Below, in pieces: positions 1-8,905 of a DNA stretch of 64,000 nt (position 1 is the first letter of the stretch; each line of letters starts with the position of its first letter). Under the pieces are notes generated by a model, which saw only the letters and a program-made list of their open reading frames with translations, was not told the DNA's origin and did no database searches. Location: NCBI RefSeq assembly GCF_002368095.1, contig NZ_AP018227.1:3443563-3507562 (forward strand), given 5' to 3'. Both the position numbers and the translations under genes were made by a program. Source of the DNA: Calothrix parasitica NIES-267 (GTDB lineage: Bacteria > Cyanobacteriota > Cyanobacteriia > Cyanobacteriales > Nostocaceae).

Positions 1-217
1 GGTAAGAGCTCACCAGCAGCATCGAGAGGTGCTGGCTCGGTAAACCCCGGTTGGAAGCAAGGTGAGAGGAACTATGGTTGGTCTTTTACCAGTTCCGCTT
101 TATGAGAGCCGCTTGAGGTGTTTGGTAACAAATGTCCCAGATAGATAACCGTCCTTGAAATTCGGAGAGAAATTTCCGTATTTCTAGAACAGAACCCGGC
201 TTATGTCCGACTCTCTT
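1..217 (+). ncRNA. rnpB: RNase P RNA, 3' part (5' end outside window)
   Basis: This is the 3' portion of the catalytic RNA of ribonuclease P, which trims the 5' leader of pre-tRNAs. I recognise the cyanobacterial rnpB text: GGTAAGAGCTCACCAGCAGC at the left edge, the GGTAACAAATGTCCCAGA block near 122, the AGATAGATAACCGTCC block near 136 and the closing CGGCTTATGTCCGACT near 197-212. The 5' half lies upstream of the window. The 3' end is placed at the short T-rich run after CGACTCTCTT, so it is approximate by several bases. The RNase III gene follows about 180 bp downstream on the same strand. Confidence 0.93.
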
Positions 218-272
218 CCCCCATTTGGGAATTTTGGATTTTAAGTTTTAGATTTTAACAACGGATGCATTT

Positions 273-310
273 ATTAGGAGTTAAGAGTTAGGAGTTAAGA
301 GTTAAGAATT
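273..310 (+). repeat. Heptamer repeat run (STRR, TTAGGAG/TTAAGAG)
   Basis: Alternating TTAGGAG and TTAAGAG heptamers in tandem. This is the short tandemly repeated repeat type known from heterocystous cyanobacteria. It lies between rnpB and rnc and is unlikely to code. Confidence 0.85.
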
Positions 311-353
311 ATAAATATTGAACTAGCTATAAATATTATCAACGCCCAATCCC

Positions 354-393
354 CAATTATTAATTACCAATTACCAATTACCAATTACCAATT
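354..393 (+). repeat. Heptamer repeat run (STRR, CAATTAC)
   Basis: About five tandem copies of a CAATTAC heptamer, ending six bases before the rnc start codon. No Shine-Dalgarno sequence is visible because the repeat occupies that position. Confidence 0.85.
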
Positions 394-398
394 GAATA

Positions 399-1109
399 AT
401 GTCTGTTATTTATCCACGTCGTCAGCGACAACTTGAGAGTTTGGTTAAGAAGCTGGGTTTATCGGTAAAGTCTCCTATTAATTGGGAGTTACTGGACTTA
501 GCGCTGACTCATCCTTCTATTTCTGAGTCGGCTAATTACGAACAACTTGAGTTTGTTGGAGATGCGGTGGTACGTTTGGTGGCTGCTCTGGTTTTATGGG
601 AAGATTTTCATGATGCTCGGGTAGGAGATTTTGCGGCAATTCGTTCTGTATTAGTAAGCGACCGTATGCTTGCAAAATTAGCTGGTTCTTATGGTTTAGA
701 GCTACATTTATTGGTTGCTGGTAGTGCTTATGGAGATAAAGCTGGAAAAGAATCTAGATTAGCGGATGCTTTTGAAGCGGTTTTGGGTGCGCTTTATCTG
801 AGTACTAATAATTTGGAGCTAATTCGCTCTTGGTTAGACCCTCATTTTAAACAACTTGCTACAGAAATTAATTCCGACCCAGCTAGACAAAACTATAAAG
901 CTGCTCTACAAGAATGGACTCAAGGAGAATATAAAACCTTACCTGAATATCGGGTTACTCAACTAGCTTCACCTCAACATAATCAAGAACGCTTCATTGC
1001 TGAGGTTTGGCTGCACGATAAAAAATTAGGTGAAGGTAAAGGACGTTCTATCAAAGCTGCCGAGCAAGCTGCGGCCAAAATGGCTTTTATGGCAATTCAA
1101 CCTCAGTAA
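399..1109 (+). CDS. rnc: Ribonuclease III
   Basis: Double-strand-specific endoribonuclease that processes rRNA precursors and structured RNAs. The endonuclease domain holds the signature YEQLEFVGDAVV at about residues 47-58 with metal ligands E51 and D55, and the second acidic pair D123 and E126 in DAFEAVLGALYL. A double-stranded RNA-binding domain follows from about residue 166 to the end. At 236 residues the protein has normal family length. The ATG sits directly after a heptamer repeat run, without an obvious ribosome site. Cyanobacteria usually carry more than one RNase III-type gene, so this need not be the only copy. The location just after rnpB places two RNA-processing genes side by side. 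Confidence 0.95.
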   Translation: MSVIYPRRQRQLESLVKKLGLSVKSPINWELLDLALTHPSISESANYEQLEFVGDAVVRLVAALVLWEDFHDARVGDFAAIRSVLVSDRMLAKLAGSYGLELHLLVAGSAYGDKAGKESRLADAFEAVLGALYLSTNNLELIRSWLDPHFKQLATEINSDPARQNYKAALQEWTQGEYKTLPEYRVTQLASPQHNQERFIAEVWLHDKKLGEGKGRSIKAAEQAAAKMAFMAIQPQ

Positions 1110-1230
1110 TAATACTGTATTCAGCTAAGTATTTAATAAGCTATTGATTATAAAGTTGTTGTGTATTTTGATTTTTGTGTTTAACAAGAATTTGAATTAA
1201 TTTCTGAGAATAGTATTTCATTAATTTTGA

Positions 1231-1675
1231 CAGTTTTGTTTTCTACGGACGTAATGTAGAGACGTTATAAATAACGTCTCCCGACATTTCCAGAGAAAAC
1301 GCGATCCATCAGAATTAATGAAACGCACCACTAGGTCCTTTTCATTAGTTCTGAAGGGTTAGTTTTCTCCGTAACGTCGGGAGACGTAGCATTGCTACGT
1401 CTCTACAAACCATCAGAATTTATGAAAAAACTACTAGTGGTTTGTCCCATTAGTTATGAAGGTAAATTATTGTTTGTACATAAAGGCTGAAGCCCTGAAT
1501 ATTTGGCGAAGACCGCGCAACTACAAACCCATCAGAATTATTGAAAAGGACTACTAGCTCCACCACATTTATTTTGCGGGGTAAATCATTTGTAGTGGGA
1601 GCGAAACGCTCCCTGGTGTTAGCTAGCGACCAAGATGGTCGCACTACCAACACCCCTCAGAACTTATGTGGTTGA
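1231..1675. repeat. Nested palindromic repeat cluster
   Basis: Non-coding region of dispersed repeats. A motif ATCAGAATTAATGA or close variant occurs at about 1309, 1412 and 1531, with a degenerate fourth near 1653. Its near-complement TTCATTAGTTCTGAA lies at about 1341, so 1309-1356 folds as a hairpin. Two GAGACGT/ACGTCTC palindromes (about 1257-1280 and 1384-1405) sit inside arms beginning GTTTTCT, at 1231 and 1361. Short open frames here have no coding character and I do not call them. Confidence 0.7.
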
Positions 1676-1682
1676 CGACTGA

Positions 1683-1710
1683 CAACTAACAACTAATAAC
1701 TAATAACTAA
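1683..1710 (+). repeat. Heptamer repeat run (STRR, AACTAAT/AACTAAC)
   Basis: Tandem AACTAAC and AACTAAT heptamers ending two bases before the ATG of the next gene, which therefore lacks a recognisable ribosome binding site. Confidence 0.8.
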
Positions 1711-1712
1711 AC

Positions 1713-2759
1713 ATGACTAATTCAATAAAAGTTGCCGTGATTGGGGTTGGACGCTGGGGAGTCCATTTGTTGCGAAATTTTTTAGCGCATCCACAGGTCG
1801 AGGTTGTTGCAGTTGTTGACCCCAATCCTGAATGTTTGGCGAAGGTAGAACGACAATATAAATTCACTGAAGATGTTTTATTAACTACCGAATGGCAAAA
1901 GCTTCAACAGCTACCCGATTTAAATGCTGTCGTAATTGCTACTCCTGCTGTTACTCATTATTCTTTAATTGTCGATGCTTTGAATTGGGGATGTCATGTT
2001 TTATCAGAAAAACCTCTAACTCTTAATCCCTCAGAATGCTATGAGTTATGTAAATTGGCTGAAAAGCAGCAGCAGATTTTGATGGTAGACCACACCTACT
2101 TATTCCATCCAGCAGTAGAAAAAGGACAAGCGTTACTACAATCAGGTGCTGTGGGAGATTTGCGCTATGGTTATGCTACACGCACTCATTTAGGCCCGGT
2201 ACGTCAAGATGTCGATGCACTATGGGATTTAGCTATTCACGACATAGCTATTTTTAATAATTGGCTGGGTGAATCACCTATTTTTGCTCAAGCAACGGGA
2301 AAAGCTTGGTTACAAACAGCAGAAAATAAATCATCATCTTCTAATCCCTTATCCGATTTAGTCCAGGTAAATCTAACATACCCTTCGGGTTTTCAAGCAT
2401 TCATTCATTTATGCTGGCTAAATCCAGACAAACAAAGGCGTTTAGCTGTTGTAGGTAATCGTGGTAGTTTAATTTTTGATGAAATGTTATCTGAAGCACC
2501 TTTAATGTTAATGGAGGGTGAGTTTGAACGCCAGGAAAATCGTTTTATTCCTGTAAATCAACAGCGAAAAGTAATTGAAATCGAAAAAGGGGAACCATTA
2601 AAAAAGGTTTGTGACGGTTTTATTGAATGCATCGTGCAAAATACTCCGTCATCAATATCTAATGGCCGTGTAGGTGCAGAGTTAGTAGAAATTCTTACCG
2701 CTCTTACTCAATCTTTAGAAGCAGGGGGTAAAACTATTTCAGTTGCAAGACAAAACTAA
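1713..2759 (+). CDS. Gfo/Idh/MocA family NAD(P)-dependent oxidoreductase
   Basis: Soluble sugar or cyclitol dehydrogenase-type protein of 348 residues. The N-terminus has the dinucleotide-binding fold with VAVIGVGRWGVHLLRNF at residues 8-24 and an acidic residue in AVVDPNPE that should contact the ribose. The family EKP motif is present (SEKPLTLNPSEC) and carries the catalytic lysine. The C-terminal domain includes WDLAIHDIAIF, the usual site of the second catalytic His/Asp. This subgroup resembles dehydrogenases acting on nucleotide sugars, but the substrate cannot be read from the sequence. It stands alone, with a repeat cluster upstream and a convergent kinase gene downstream. Confidence 0.88.
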   Translation: MTNSIKVAVIGVGRWGVHLLRNFLAHPQVEVVAVVDPNPECLAKVERQYKFTEDVLLTTEWQKLQQLPDLNAVVIATPAVTHYSLIVDALNWGCHVLSEKPLTLNPSECYELCKLAEKQQQILMVDHTYLFHPAVEKGQALLQSGAVGDLRYGYATRTHLGPVRQDVDALWDLAIHDIAIFNNWLGESPIFAQATGKAWLQTAENKSSSSNPLSDLVQVNLTYPSGFQAFIHLCWLNPDKQRRLAVVGNRGSLIFDEMLSEAPLMLMEGEFERQENRFIPVNQQRKVIEIEKGEPLKKVCDGFIECIVQNTPSSISNGRVGAELVEILTALTQSLEAGGKTISVARQN

Positions 2760-2955
2760 ACTAACAACATCTAAAAAAAGCAGTCGGACTATTTATAACT
2801 GAGATTTTGCTAATTATTATGTAATCTATATTTTGTTTTATTTGGATAATTTCTACTTAGAATAGAAGAATTTACTTTTTATATTTGTACATAATTCTGG
2901 TAATAACTCTTTCTCATTAAAAACTAAAGATATCAGAAAAATAAAAATCTATTTT

Positions 2956-4881
2956 TTACTTTAGTTTTCCTCGAATAGTAGCAGATGGTACTTTACCATT
3001 CCCGTTCCCAGAATCAATTTTATTAGAAACTGTAGTTTTACTATCACTATCTATCAAAGGTAAATTAATTTTTACAGTAGTACCTTGGTTAATTCCGGGA
3101 CTCTCAAGGGTTATGGTACCTCCCATCAATTCGATTAAGTTACGTGAAATTGCTAGTCCTAATCCGGTACCGTTATATTTGCGCGTAGTGGCACCATCTA
3201 CCATCACAAAAGGGCGAAATAGCTTCTGCTGTTGCTCAATATCGATTCCTATACCTGTATCTTTAACAGCAACCGTTATCCAAGATTTGCTGTTAATATC
3301 TTTGACTTCTGTGGTTATGGTAATACTTCCTTTTTCGGTGAACTTAGTCGCATTACCGATAACGTTGATTAAAACTTGCTTGAGCTTGTCTGTATCCGCA
3401 TTAACTTGAATTTGTTCTTGTAAATCGGGAGCATTCAAATGCAAGCCTCTTTGTCGAATATTTAGCGATTGTAAGTTAATTACTTCGTTAACTACTTGAC
3501 GTAAATCAATAGGTTTAATTGTGACTGAAAGCTTACCCGCTTCTATTCTAGAAATATCGAGTAAATCGTTAATAATGCTTAATAAATGGATAGCTGTTTC
3601 GTCCGCGCGTTTTAGAAATTCTTTTTCTTCTTCTCTATCGTCACACAGGTCATCCCGAACCAAACGGATGGAATTTATAATGACATTTAAAGGATTCCTT
3701 AATTCATGAGAAGTTGTAGCCAAAAAATGACTTTTACTTTGATTAGCAGTTTTGGCATCTTTCCAAGCAATTTCTAACTCTTCAGCCCATGCTTTGAGTC
3801 TTTCCACCATTTGTAAGAGTGCTTGTGCTAATTGATTGAATTCCCGAATGTTGAAATTATGGGGAACCGGGGAAGAAATTTCTTTGGAATGAATATGCAA
3901 AGCGTAATCCCGCAGTTTTTCAACAGGACGCGCTAAATAATTAGCCACATACAGCGATGCTATTAAAGTCGCACTAATCAAAACAACAGTTAAAACAAAT
4001 AAAATTAACTTAATTTCTTTTAAACCTACTAAAGCAGTATCCAGGTTGGTAACGGCTAATATTACCCATTTTTGGTTATCATCAACTGGGCTGTTAATAG
4101 CTGTATATCCAGCAAGTAGCTGCTCGCCTTCTTTTTCAAAAAATAAATCTGAAGATTCTTTATTTCCAGATACAGCATCTTTAACAATTTTTTGTAATTT
4201 CTTTCCATCTGCATGTTCGGCAATATTAGTACCTACCCTTTGAAAAATAGGGTGTGCCAAAATTGTCCCATTTTGTGCAATTACTACCGTAAAACTTGTT
4301 AAAAATTGTGGATTATTTTTAATCTTTTCGTGCATCAGTTGCGACTTCATACTCAAGGTATAACGTGATTCACCCTGAGTATCGTAGACGGGAGAAGATA
4401 AATTGAGCGCTAACTTTGAGGATTGATTCTCCAAACTATTTATTTTAACTTTTGGAGATAAGATAGGTTCATTTTGAACTTTAGCAGGAGAAAACGAAAA
4501 CTCATCCAAATTAGTTAATTGTTTACCGCAATTACCGACAATAACATTGTTGTTACTCGGATTTGTCAATTGAATGCATTTTATTTGTCTGGGCAATTTT
4601 TTGGCTAACTCAGTAACAAATTGTTCTACTAACTGAGGATTACCTGCTTGAAGAACCGTACTTTGAGACGCAACGAACAAATAACTTTTGAGTGCATCAA
4701 TATTCTCTCCTTTGATAATCGCACTTTCTGTTAAATTCAGACGAGCGATTTCTATCAAGCTAGAACGTGCTTTTTTATAGCCAACAAACTCACCTATCAA
4801 TAAGACTGGTACTGATAGCAATAATATCTTGGATATTATAATTCGACGAAATGATGATTGACGGAAATTCACCATTGGCAT
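2956..4881 (-). CDS. Membrane sensor histidine kinase (Cache, HAMP, HisKA, HATPase)
   Basis: Two-component sensor of 641 residues. A first membrane segment (about residues 14-32) leads into an extracytoplasmic region of about 250 residues typical of a double Cache ligand-binding domain. A second membrane segment (about 292-314), a HAMP-like linker (YLARPVEKLRDYA) and the kinase core follow. The phosphoacceptor is H392 in SHELRNPLNVI. The ATP-binding part has an N box (INVIGNATKFT), DTGIGID and a GTGLGLAISRNLIELMGG glycine loop. No receiver domain is attached and no response regulator gene is adjacent, so the partner is unknown. The signal is probably a small extracellular ligand (inference from the Cache type). 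Confidence 0.93.
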   Translation of the reverse strand: MPMVNFRQSSFRRIIISKILLLSVPVLLIGEFVGYKKARSSLIEIARLNLTESAIIKGENIDALKSYLFVASQSTVLQAGNPQLVEQFVTELAKKLPRQIKCIQLTNPSNNNVIVGNCGKQLTNLDEFSFSPAKVQNEPILSPKVKINSLENQSSKLALNLSSPVYDTQGESRYTLSMKSQLMHEKIKNNPQFLTSFTVVIAQNGTILAHPIFQRVGTNIAEHADGKKLQKIVKDAVSGNKESSDLFFEKEGEQLLAGYTAINSPVDDNQKWVILAVTNLDTALVGLKEIKLILFVLTVVLISATLIASLYVANYLARPVEKLRDYALHIHSKEISSPVPHNFNIREFNQLAQALLQMVERLKAWAEELEIAWKDAKTANQSKSHFLATTSHELRNPLNVIINSIRLVRDDLCDDREEEKEFLKRADETAIHLLSIINDLLDISRIEAGKLSVTIKPIDLRQVVNEVINLQSLNIRQRGLHLNAPDLQEQIQVNADTDKLKQVLINVIGNATKFTEKGSITITTEVKDINSKSWITVAVKDTGIGIDIEQQQKLFRPFVMVDGATTRKYNGTGLGLAISRNLIELMGGTITLESPGINQGTTVKINLPLIDSDSKTTVSNKIDSGNGNGKVPSATIRGKLK

Positions 4882-5330
4882 TCTCTGATAAGCATTTACT
4901 TTTCAAACTTTAAAATAAATGTGAGCTAACAAGTTAATATACTTCTATTATTAAGTTGATTATTCCAGTGGAGTCAAGTTATTAAATTGTTGTTGACTAA
5001 AGCAAGCGGAGTAAGATGGCTTCCTGCTATGCTGGAACATCAAAATATTGATGCTTCTATAAATGGTAAATGATAATTCTTTGTTACAGTTTAGCAACCT
5101 TCACATCTAAGACAAGCCATTAAGTAAATATGATAATATATACGATTCTCTATAAGAATATTTGTATGGGTTAGTTTTTGTTTAAGTACTCCTTTTCCTC
5201 CATGCTCTAAAATTTTTTGTAGGAATAAGGGCAGTATTACACCCACAAAAATATCAGCTATAGAAGTTTTTTATTTATTAGATTCACTTTCATAAATATC
5301 AATGAATATTGTGTTTTACCTGTAATTTTC
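4882..5330. other. Intergenic, nothing recognised
   Basis: About 450 bp of AT-rich sequence between the divergent kinase and RibD_C genes. I see no repeats of the window's families, no RNA gene and no credible small gene. It should hold promoters for both flanking genes. Confidence 0.5.
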
Positions 5331-6026
5331 ATGACACAACAACATCGTCCTCAGACCACAGTTATTTTGGCAATGAGTGCAGATGGGAAAATAGCTGACG
5401 TTACTCGTTCTCCAGCTAGATTTGGTTCAATTAATGATAAAGCACACCTTGAAAAAGAAATTGCGACAAAAGATGGTGTCTTGTTCGGTGCTGGTACTCT
5501 ACGCGCTTACGGTACAACTTTGACCGTATCGCATCCAGATTTATTACAGCATCGACAATGTAATGGTAAACCACCCCAACCGGTTCATATAGTTATTTCC
5601 CATTCTGGTAATTTAAATCCAGAATTACGCTTTTTTCAACAGCCAGTAGAGCGCTGGTTAGTTTCAACAGCAGCAGGGGCAAAGTTTTGGCAAGCAAGAC
5701 CGGAATTTAAACGTATATTAGTATTTGAAACGCCCACCGGAAAAGTTGATGTTCGTGCAGCCCTACAAAATCTGACTACCTTGGGTATAGCACACTTAGG
5801 AGTTTTAGGTGGGGGAAAACTGGTAGCGAATTTTATAGAATTAAACCTAATTGATGAAATTTGGCTGACTATCTGTCCCTTGATCCTGGGTGGTAAAGAT
5901 ACTCCGACACCAGTTGATGGTTGCGGATTTTTAGCGAAACTTGCTCCACGATTGCAACTTATGGAAGTTCGCACCGAAGACCAAGAAGTATTTCTTCACT
6001 ATTCCCTGCAACAATTTCCAGATTAG
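5331..6026 (+). CDS. RibD C-terminal domain reductase (DHFR-like fold)
   Basis: Protein of 231 residues that matches only the reductase half of bifunctional RibD. Visible family marks are VILAMSADGKIA near the start, the nucleotide-binding GVLFGAGTLRAYGTTL, then GVLGGGKLVANFIELNLIDE and TICPLILGG near the end. There is no N-terminal deaminase domain with zinc ligands, so it is a stand-alone RibD_C protein. It may act as a 5-amino-6-ribosylaminouracil phosphate reductase in riboflavin synthesis or as a related NADPH reductase. The next gene starts 48 bp downstream on the same strand, suggesting cotranscription. Confidence 0.88.
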   Translation: MTQQHRPQTTVILAMSADGKIADVTRSPARFGSINDKAHLEKEIATKDGVLFGAGTLRAYGTTLTVSHPDLLQHRQCNGKPPQPVHIVISHSGNLNPELRFFQQPVERWLVSTAAGAKFWQARPEFKRILVFETPTGKVDVRAALQNLTTLGIAHLGVLGGGKLVANFIELNLIDEIWLTICPLILGGKDTPTPVDGCGFLAKLAPRLQLMEVRTEDQEVFLHYSLQQFPD

Positions 6027-6074
6027 ACTACGCTGTAGGAAGCTTTTGCCGCTCGTTTTTGTTTTTAACGACCC

Positions 6075-7259
6075 ATGGTGGAAAAAATTAAGTCAAGCTA
6101 TTCTCTAGCCTGGATCAATACAGTTGCTGAAGTACCCAAAGAGAGTTGGAATGCTTTGGCTGTTCCACTTCAGACTCCTTTCTTTGAGTGGGATTGGTTA
6201 AATAATCTAGAAGTTTCTCAAAGCGCTAGTGCTAAAAGTGGTTGGCTACCCAATCACTTGATAATTTGGCGAGATAGAACATTGATTGCTGCTGCACCGC
6301 TTTATATTAAAGGACATAGTTATGGAGAATTTGTCTTTGACCATCAGTGGGCAGAATTAGCCTATCGTATTGGGGTCGAATATTATCCCAAAATGCTCGG
6401 GATGTCCCCATTTACTCCAGCAGAAGGTTATCGATTTTTGATTGCACCGGGGGAAGATGAAGATGAAATTACTTCCTTAATAGTGCGTGAAATAGATTCT
6501 TTTTGCAAAAAACAGCGTATTAGTGGCTGTAATTTTTTGTATGTAGACCCCGATTTTCGTCCAGTATTGGAACGTCAGGGTTTTACAGCTTGGTTGCACC
6601 ATAATTATGTTTGGCAAAATAATGATTTCACAACTTTCGATGATTATTTAACTGCATTTAACGCAAATCAGCGTCGCAACATCAAACGCGAACGAAAAGC
6701 TGTAGCAAAAGCAGGTTTAGAATTTAGAGCTTTGAGCGGAGATGATATTCCTAGAGAATTATTTCCCCTGATGTACGATTTTTATGCTGATACCTGTGAC
6801 AAATTTGGTTGGTGGGGTAGTAAATATCTCACAAAACAATTTTTTGAATCGCTATACGAAAATTATCGTCATAGAGTCGTGTTTTTCGGAGCTTACAGCG
6901 AACAAGATAACAGCCGACCTGTAGGAATGTCATTTTGTTTATATAAAGACGAAAAAATGTACGGACGCTATTGGGGTAGTTTCCAAGAAATAGATTGTCT
7001 TCACTTCGATGCTTGTTATTATTCACCCATTGAATGGGCGATTAAAAATAATATTCAAGTATTTGACCCAGGTGCAGGAGGAAGACACAAAAAACGTCGT
7101 GGTTTCCCAGCCACTCCAAACTATAGCTTACATCGCTTCTATAACAATCGTTTGGGACAAATACTCCGTCGATACATCAGCGAAGTTAACGAACTCGAAC
7201 AACAGGAAATAGAAGCAATTAATGAGGAGATTCCTTTTGCAATTAAGAATAAGGAATAG
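6075..7259 (+). CDS. FemAB/GNAT-like peptidogalycan acyltransferase family protein (DUF482)
   Basis: Protein of 394 residues resembling the 'peptidogalycan biosynthesis' family, which has a tandem GNAT fold related to FemAB. Diagnostic stretches are FDDYLTAFNANQRRNIKRER in the middle, LMYDFYADTCDKFGWWGSKY, the MYGRYWGSF block and FDPGAGGRHKKRRGF near the C-terminus. The family is widespread in cyanobacteria and proteobacteria, but its true substrate is not established to my knowledge. The short gap from the RibD_C gene suggests a two-gene transcript, though no shared pathway is obvious. Confidence 0.85.
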   Translation: MVEKIKSSYSLAWINTVAEVPKESWNALAVPLQTPFFEWDWLNNLEVSQSASAKSGWLPNHLIIWRDRTLIAAAPLYIKGHSYGEFVFDHQWAELAYRIGVEYYPKMLGMSPFTPAEGYRFLIAPGEDEDEITSLIVREIDSFCKKQRISGCNFLYVDPDFRPVLERQGFTAWLHHNYVWQNNDFTTFDDYLTAFNANQRRNIKRERKAVAKAGLEFRALSGDDIPRELFPLMYDFYADTCDKFGWWGSKYLTKQFFESLYENYRHRVVFFGAYSEQDNSRPVGMSFCLYKDEKMYGRYWGSFQEIDCLHFDACYYSPIEWAIKNNIQVFDPGAGGRHKKRRGFPATPNYSLHRFYNNRLGQILRRYISEVNELEQQEIEAINEEIPFAIKNKE

Positions 7260-7260
7260 G

Positions 7261-7384
7261 GAATAGGGAATTGGTAATTGGGGATTGGTAATTGGGGATT
7301 GGTAATTGGGGATTGGGGATTGGGGATTGGGAGTTAGGAGTTAGGAGTTAGGAGTTAGGAGTTAGGAGTTAGGAGTTAGGAATT
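7261..7384 (+). repeat. Long heptamer repeat run (GGGATTGGTAATTG and GTTAGGA)
   Basis: About 60 bp of alternating GGGATTG/GTAATTG heptamers pass into about 60 bp of GTTAGGA heptamers. It begins two bases after the stop codon of the upstream gene, so any terminator is replaced by or hidden in the repeats. Confidence 0.9.
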
Positions 7385-7486
7385 TAATATTGATGATCTA
7401 CACCCTCTGGGTGAAAACTGTTAACTGATAACTGAAAAAGAATTACACTTATTTAAGTTCGTGACAATACTTGTTTTTAAGTAATT

Positions 7487-7867
7487 ATGAATCTACTCGA
7501 CAATTTAAAAGCAATAGATGATAAACTTTCTCAACGCTACATAGAATTAGACCCAGCCGGATATTTTATTATTTACATTAATAAAGAAGAAGGTTTAATT
7601 TCTGCCAAACATTTTACCAACATTATTGATGAGCGAGGTTTAGCCGTTGACCCGGAAACGGGAAAGGTAATTCCAGCAAAAGGGAAAGTAGAGCGAACCC
7701 ATACAACGGTATATTCTGGCAGAACTGCAAAAGAATTATCTGTAAAAATCTTTGAAGAAACTAAGCCCTGTCCCATAACCATGCTTGACCATGCTGCTTA
7801 TCTGGGTCGAGAATTTGTCCGAGCCGAGATTGCTCTAGCAGCAGGAAAAGATTACGTCCAGGATTAA
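7487..7867 (+). CDS. DUF4346-like conserved cyanobacterial protein
   Basis: Protein of 126 residues that I match by eye to DUF4346, seen in cyanobacteria and in some pterin-related proteins. Marks are the repeated aromatic strand DPAGYFIIYINKEEGLI, the AKHFTNIIDERGLAVDPETG block and the C-terminal LDHAAYLGREFVRAEIALA. There is no signal peptide or membrane segment, so it should be soluble. Its function is unknown to me, and the folate or pterin link known for some relatives is only a hint. Heptamer repeats flank it on both sides, so it is a single-gene unit. Confidence 0.75.
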   Translation: MNLLDNLKAIDDKLSQRYIELDPAGYFIIYINKEEGLISAKHFTNIIDERGLAVDPETGKVIPAKGKVERTHTTVYSGRTAKELSVKIFEETKPCPITMLDHAAYLGREFVRAEIALAAGKDYVQD

Positions 7868-7876
7868 GGTCAAAGA

Positions 7877-7990
7877 ATTGGGGATTGGGAATTGGGAATT
7901 GGTAATTGGGAGTTGAGGATTGGGGATGATAAGAAAAGGGAGCAAGATGATCCCACTACTCTTAACTCCTAACTCCTAACTCCTAACTTC
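7877..7990 (+). repeat. Two heptamer repeat runs (STRR)
   Basis: A GGGATTG/GGAATTG run at 7877-7926 and a CCTAACT run at 7961-7990. The second is the reverse-complement type of the GTTAGGA repeat at 7331-7380. Confidence 0.8.
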
Positions 7991-8025
7991 TACTCCTGTC
8001 ACGCTTATCAGATTACCGAAAAATT

Positions 8026-8099
8026 GTAGGTTGGGTTGAGGAACGAAACCCAACAAACAGTTGATAATGTTGGGTTTCACGACCTTCAACCCAACCTAC
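8026..8099. repeat. Palindromic repeat with GTAGGTTGGGTTG ends (family E relative)
   Basis: Arms GTAGGTTGGGTTGA and TCAACCCAACCTAC at the two ends form a long hairpin. An internal pair, AAACCCAACA and TGTTGGGTTT, lies inside. It belongs to the palindromes ending AACCCAACCTAC that are common at 58-64 kb. Confidence 0.85.
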
Positions 8100-8173
8100 G
8101 TTATAAGTAATCTTCTACCGGGAAGGGAGTAACTCCTAACTCTCAATCCAAAATCCAAAATCCAAAATCCCAT

Positions 8174-8905
8174 TCACCCTTCAGATGAGGGTTGTACAGC
8201 CAGATAGATATAGTATGTTGCCATGGGAATCACGGTAGCAGCAATCAGTAATCCTACTACCCAGATAGTGGCGTTTCCTTGGTCGGTTTCTTCGGCTTTG
8301 GTAAACGTTCCTTCTACTTGTACTTCGTCAGTAACTTCTGGTGGACCTGGGTCTGGTTGACCGGAAAGTACTGTAACAAGACGTTCTTGTGCGTCTAGAA
8401 ACGCTTGATTGTATTTGTTACCCTTTCTTAATGGCACTAAAACGGTTTCTGATGCTACGCTTTGGGCTATATCATCAGACATTGTAGATTTGACTTTATC
8501 GCCGGTAATAATGGCAGTACCATTGGTTACAGAGTCAATCATTAATAAAGTTTGATTTGCTTGCGCTTCTTCAGAAGGAAACCATTTTTCAAACAGGTCT
8601 TTAGTAAAACTTTCGGGGGTTTCCCCATAATCTAGACGACGAACAGTTACTATTCTGACTTCGTTTCCTGTATCTTTTGCTAATTCATCGAAAGCACTAG
8701 AAATTCTACCTTCATTAAAACGGCTGATTAAATCTGCTTCATCTACAATCCATGTATCAGAAGTCAGGTTTGGCATGTTATATACACCCGTAGCTAAAGC
8801 TGGTACTGCCAAAACGGAAGAAATGAATATCGTAACCGCTAGCGACACAACCAGCTTCGCTACATACTTTTTGCAACCCAAAAAGTGGCTGAGGAGCTGT
8901 TTCAT
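8174..8905 (-). CDS. psb32: Photosystem II repair protein Psb32 (TPM domain)
   Basis: Membrane-anchored TPM-domain protein of 243 residues. It carries an N-terminal hydrophobic signal segment (about residues 18-38, ending near VPALATG), then the TPM domain beginning VYNMPNLTSDTWIVDEADLI and continuing through NEVRIVTVRRLDYGETPES and QTLLMIDSVTNGTAIITG. A C-terminal membrane helix (about 213-235) ends in a short tail. Psb32 homologues protect and help repair photosystem II in the thylakoid lumen; this assignment is by resemblance to cyanobacterial Psb32. Heptamer repeats (AAAATCC units) abut its 3' end. Confidence 0.88.
   Translation of the reverse strand: MKQLLSHFLGCKKYVAKLVVSLAVTIFISSVLAVPALATGVYNMPNLTSDTWIVDEADLISRFNEGRISSAFDELAKDTGNEVRIVTVRRLDYGETPESFTKDLFEKWFPSEEAQANQTLLMIDSVTNGTAIITGDKVKSTMSDDIAQSVASETVLVPLRKGNKYNQAFLDAQERLVTVLSGQPDPGPPEVTDEVQVEGTFTKAEETDQGNATIWVVGLLIAATVIPMATYYIYLAVQPSSEG

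Noticed and set aside
1450-1653. Minus-strand open frame of 67 codons after rnc
   Set aside because: It lies in dispersed repeats with no coding bias or ribosome site.
7261-7384. Possible CRISPR array
   Set aside because: The units are contiguous heptamers without spacers, typical of STRRs; no cas gene is present.
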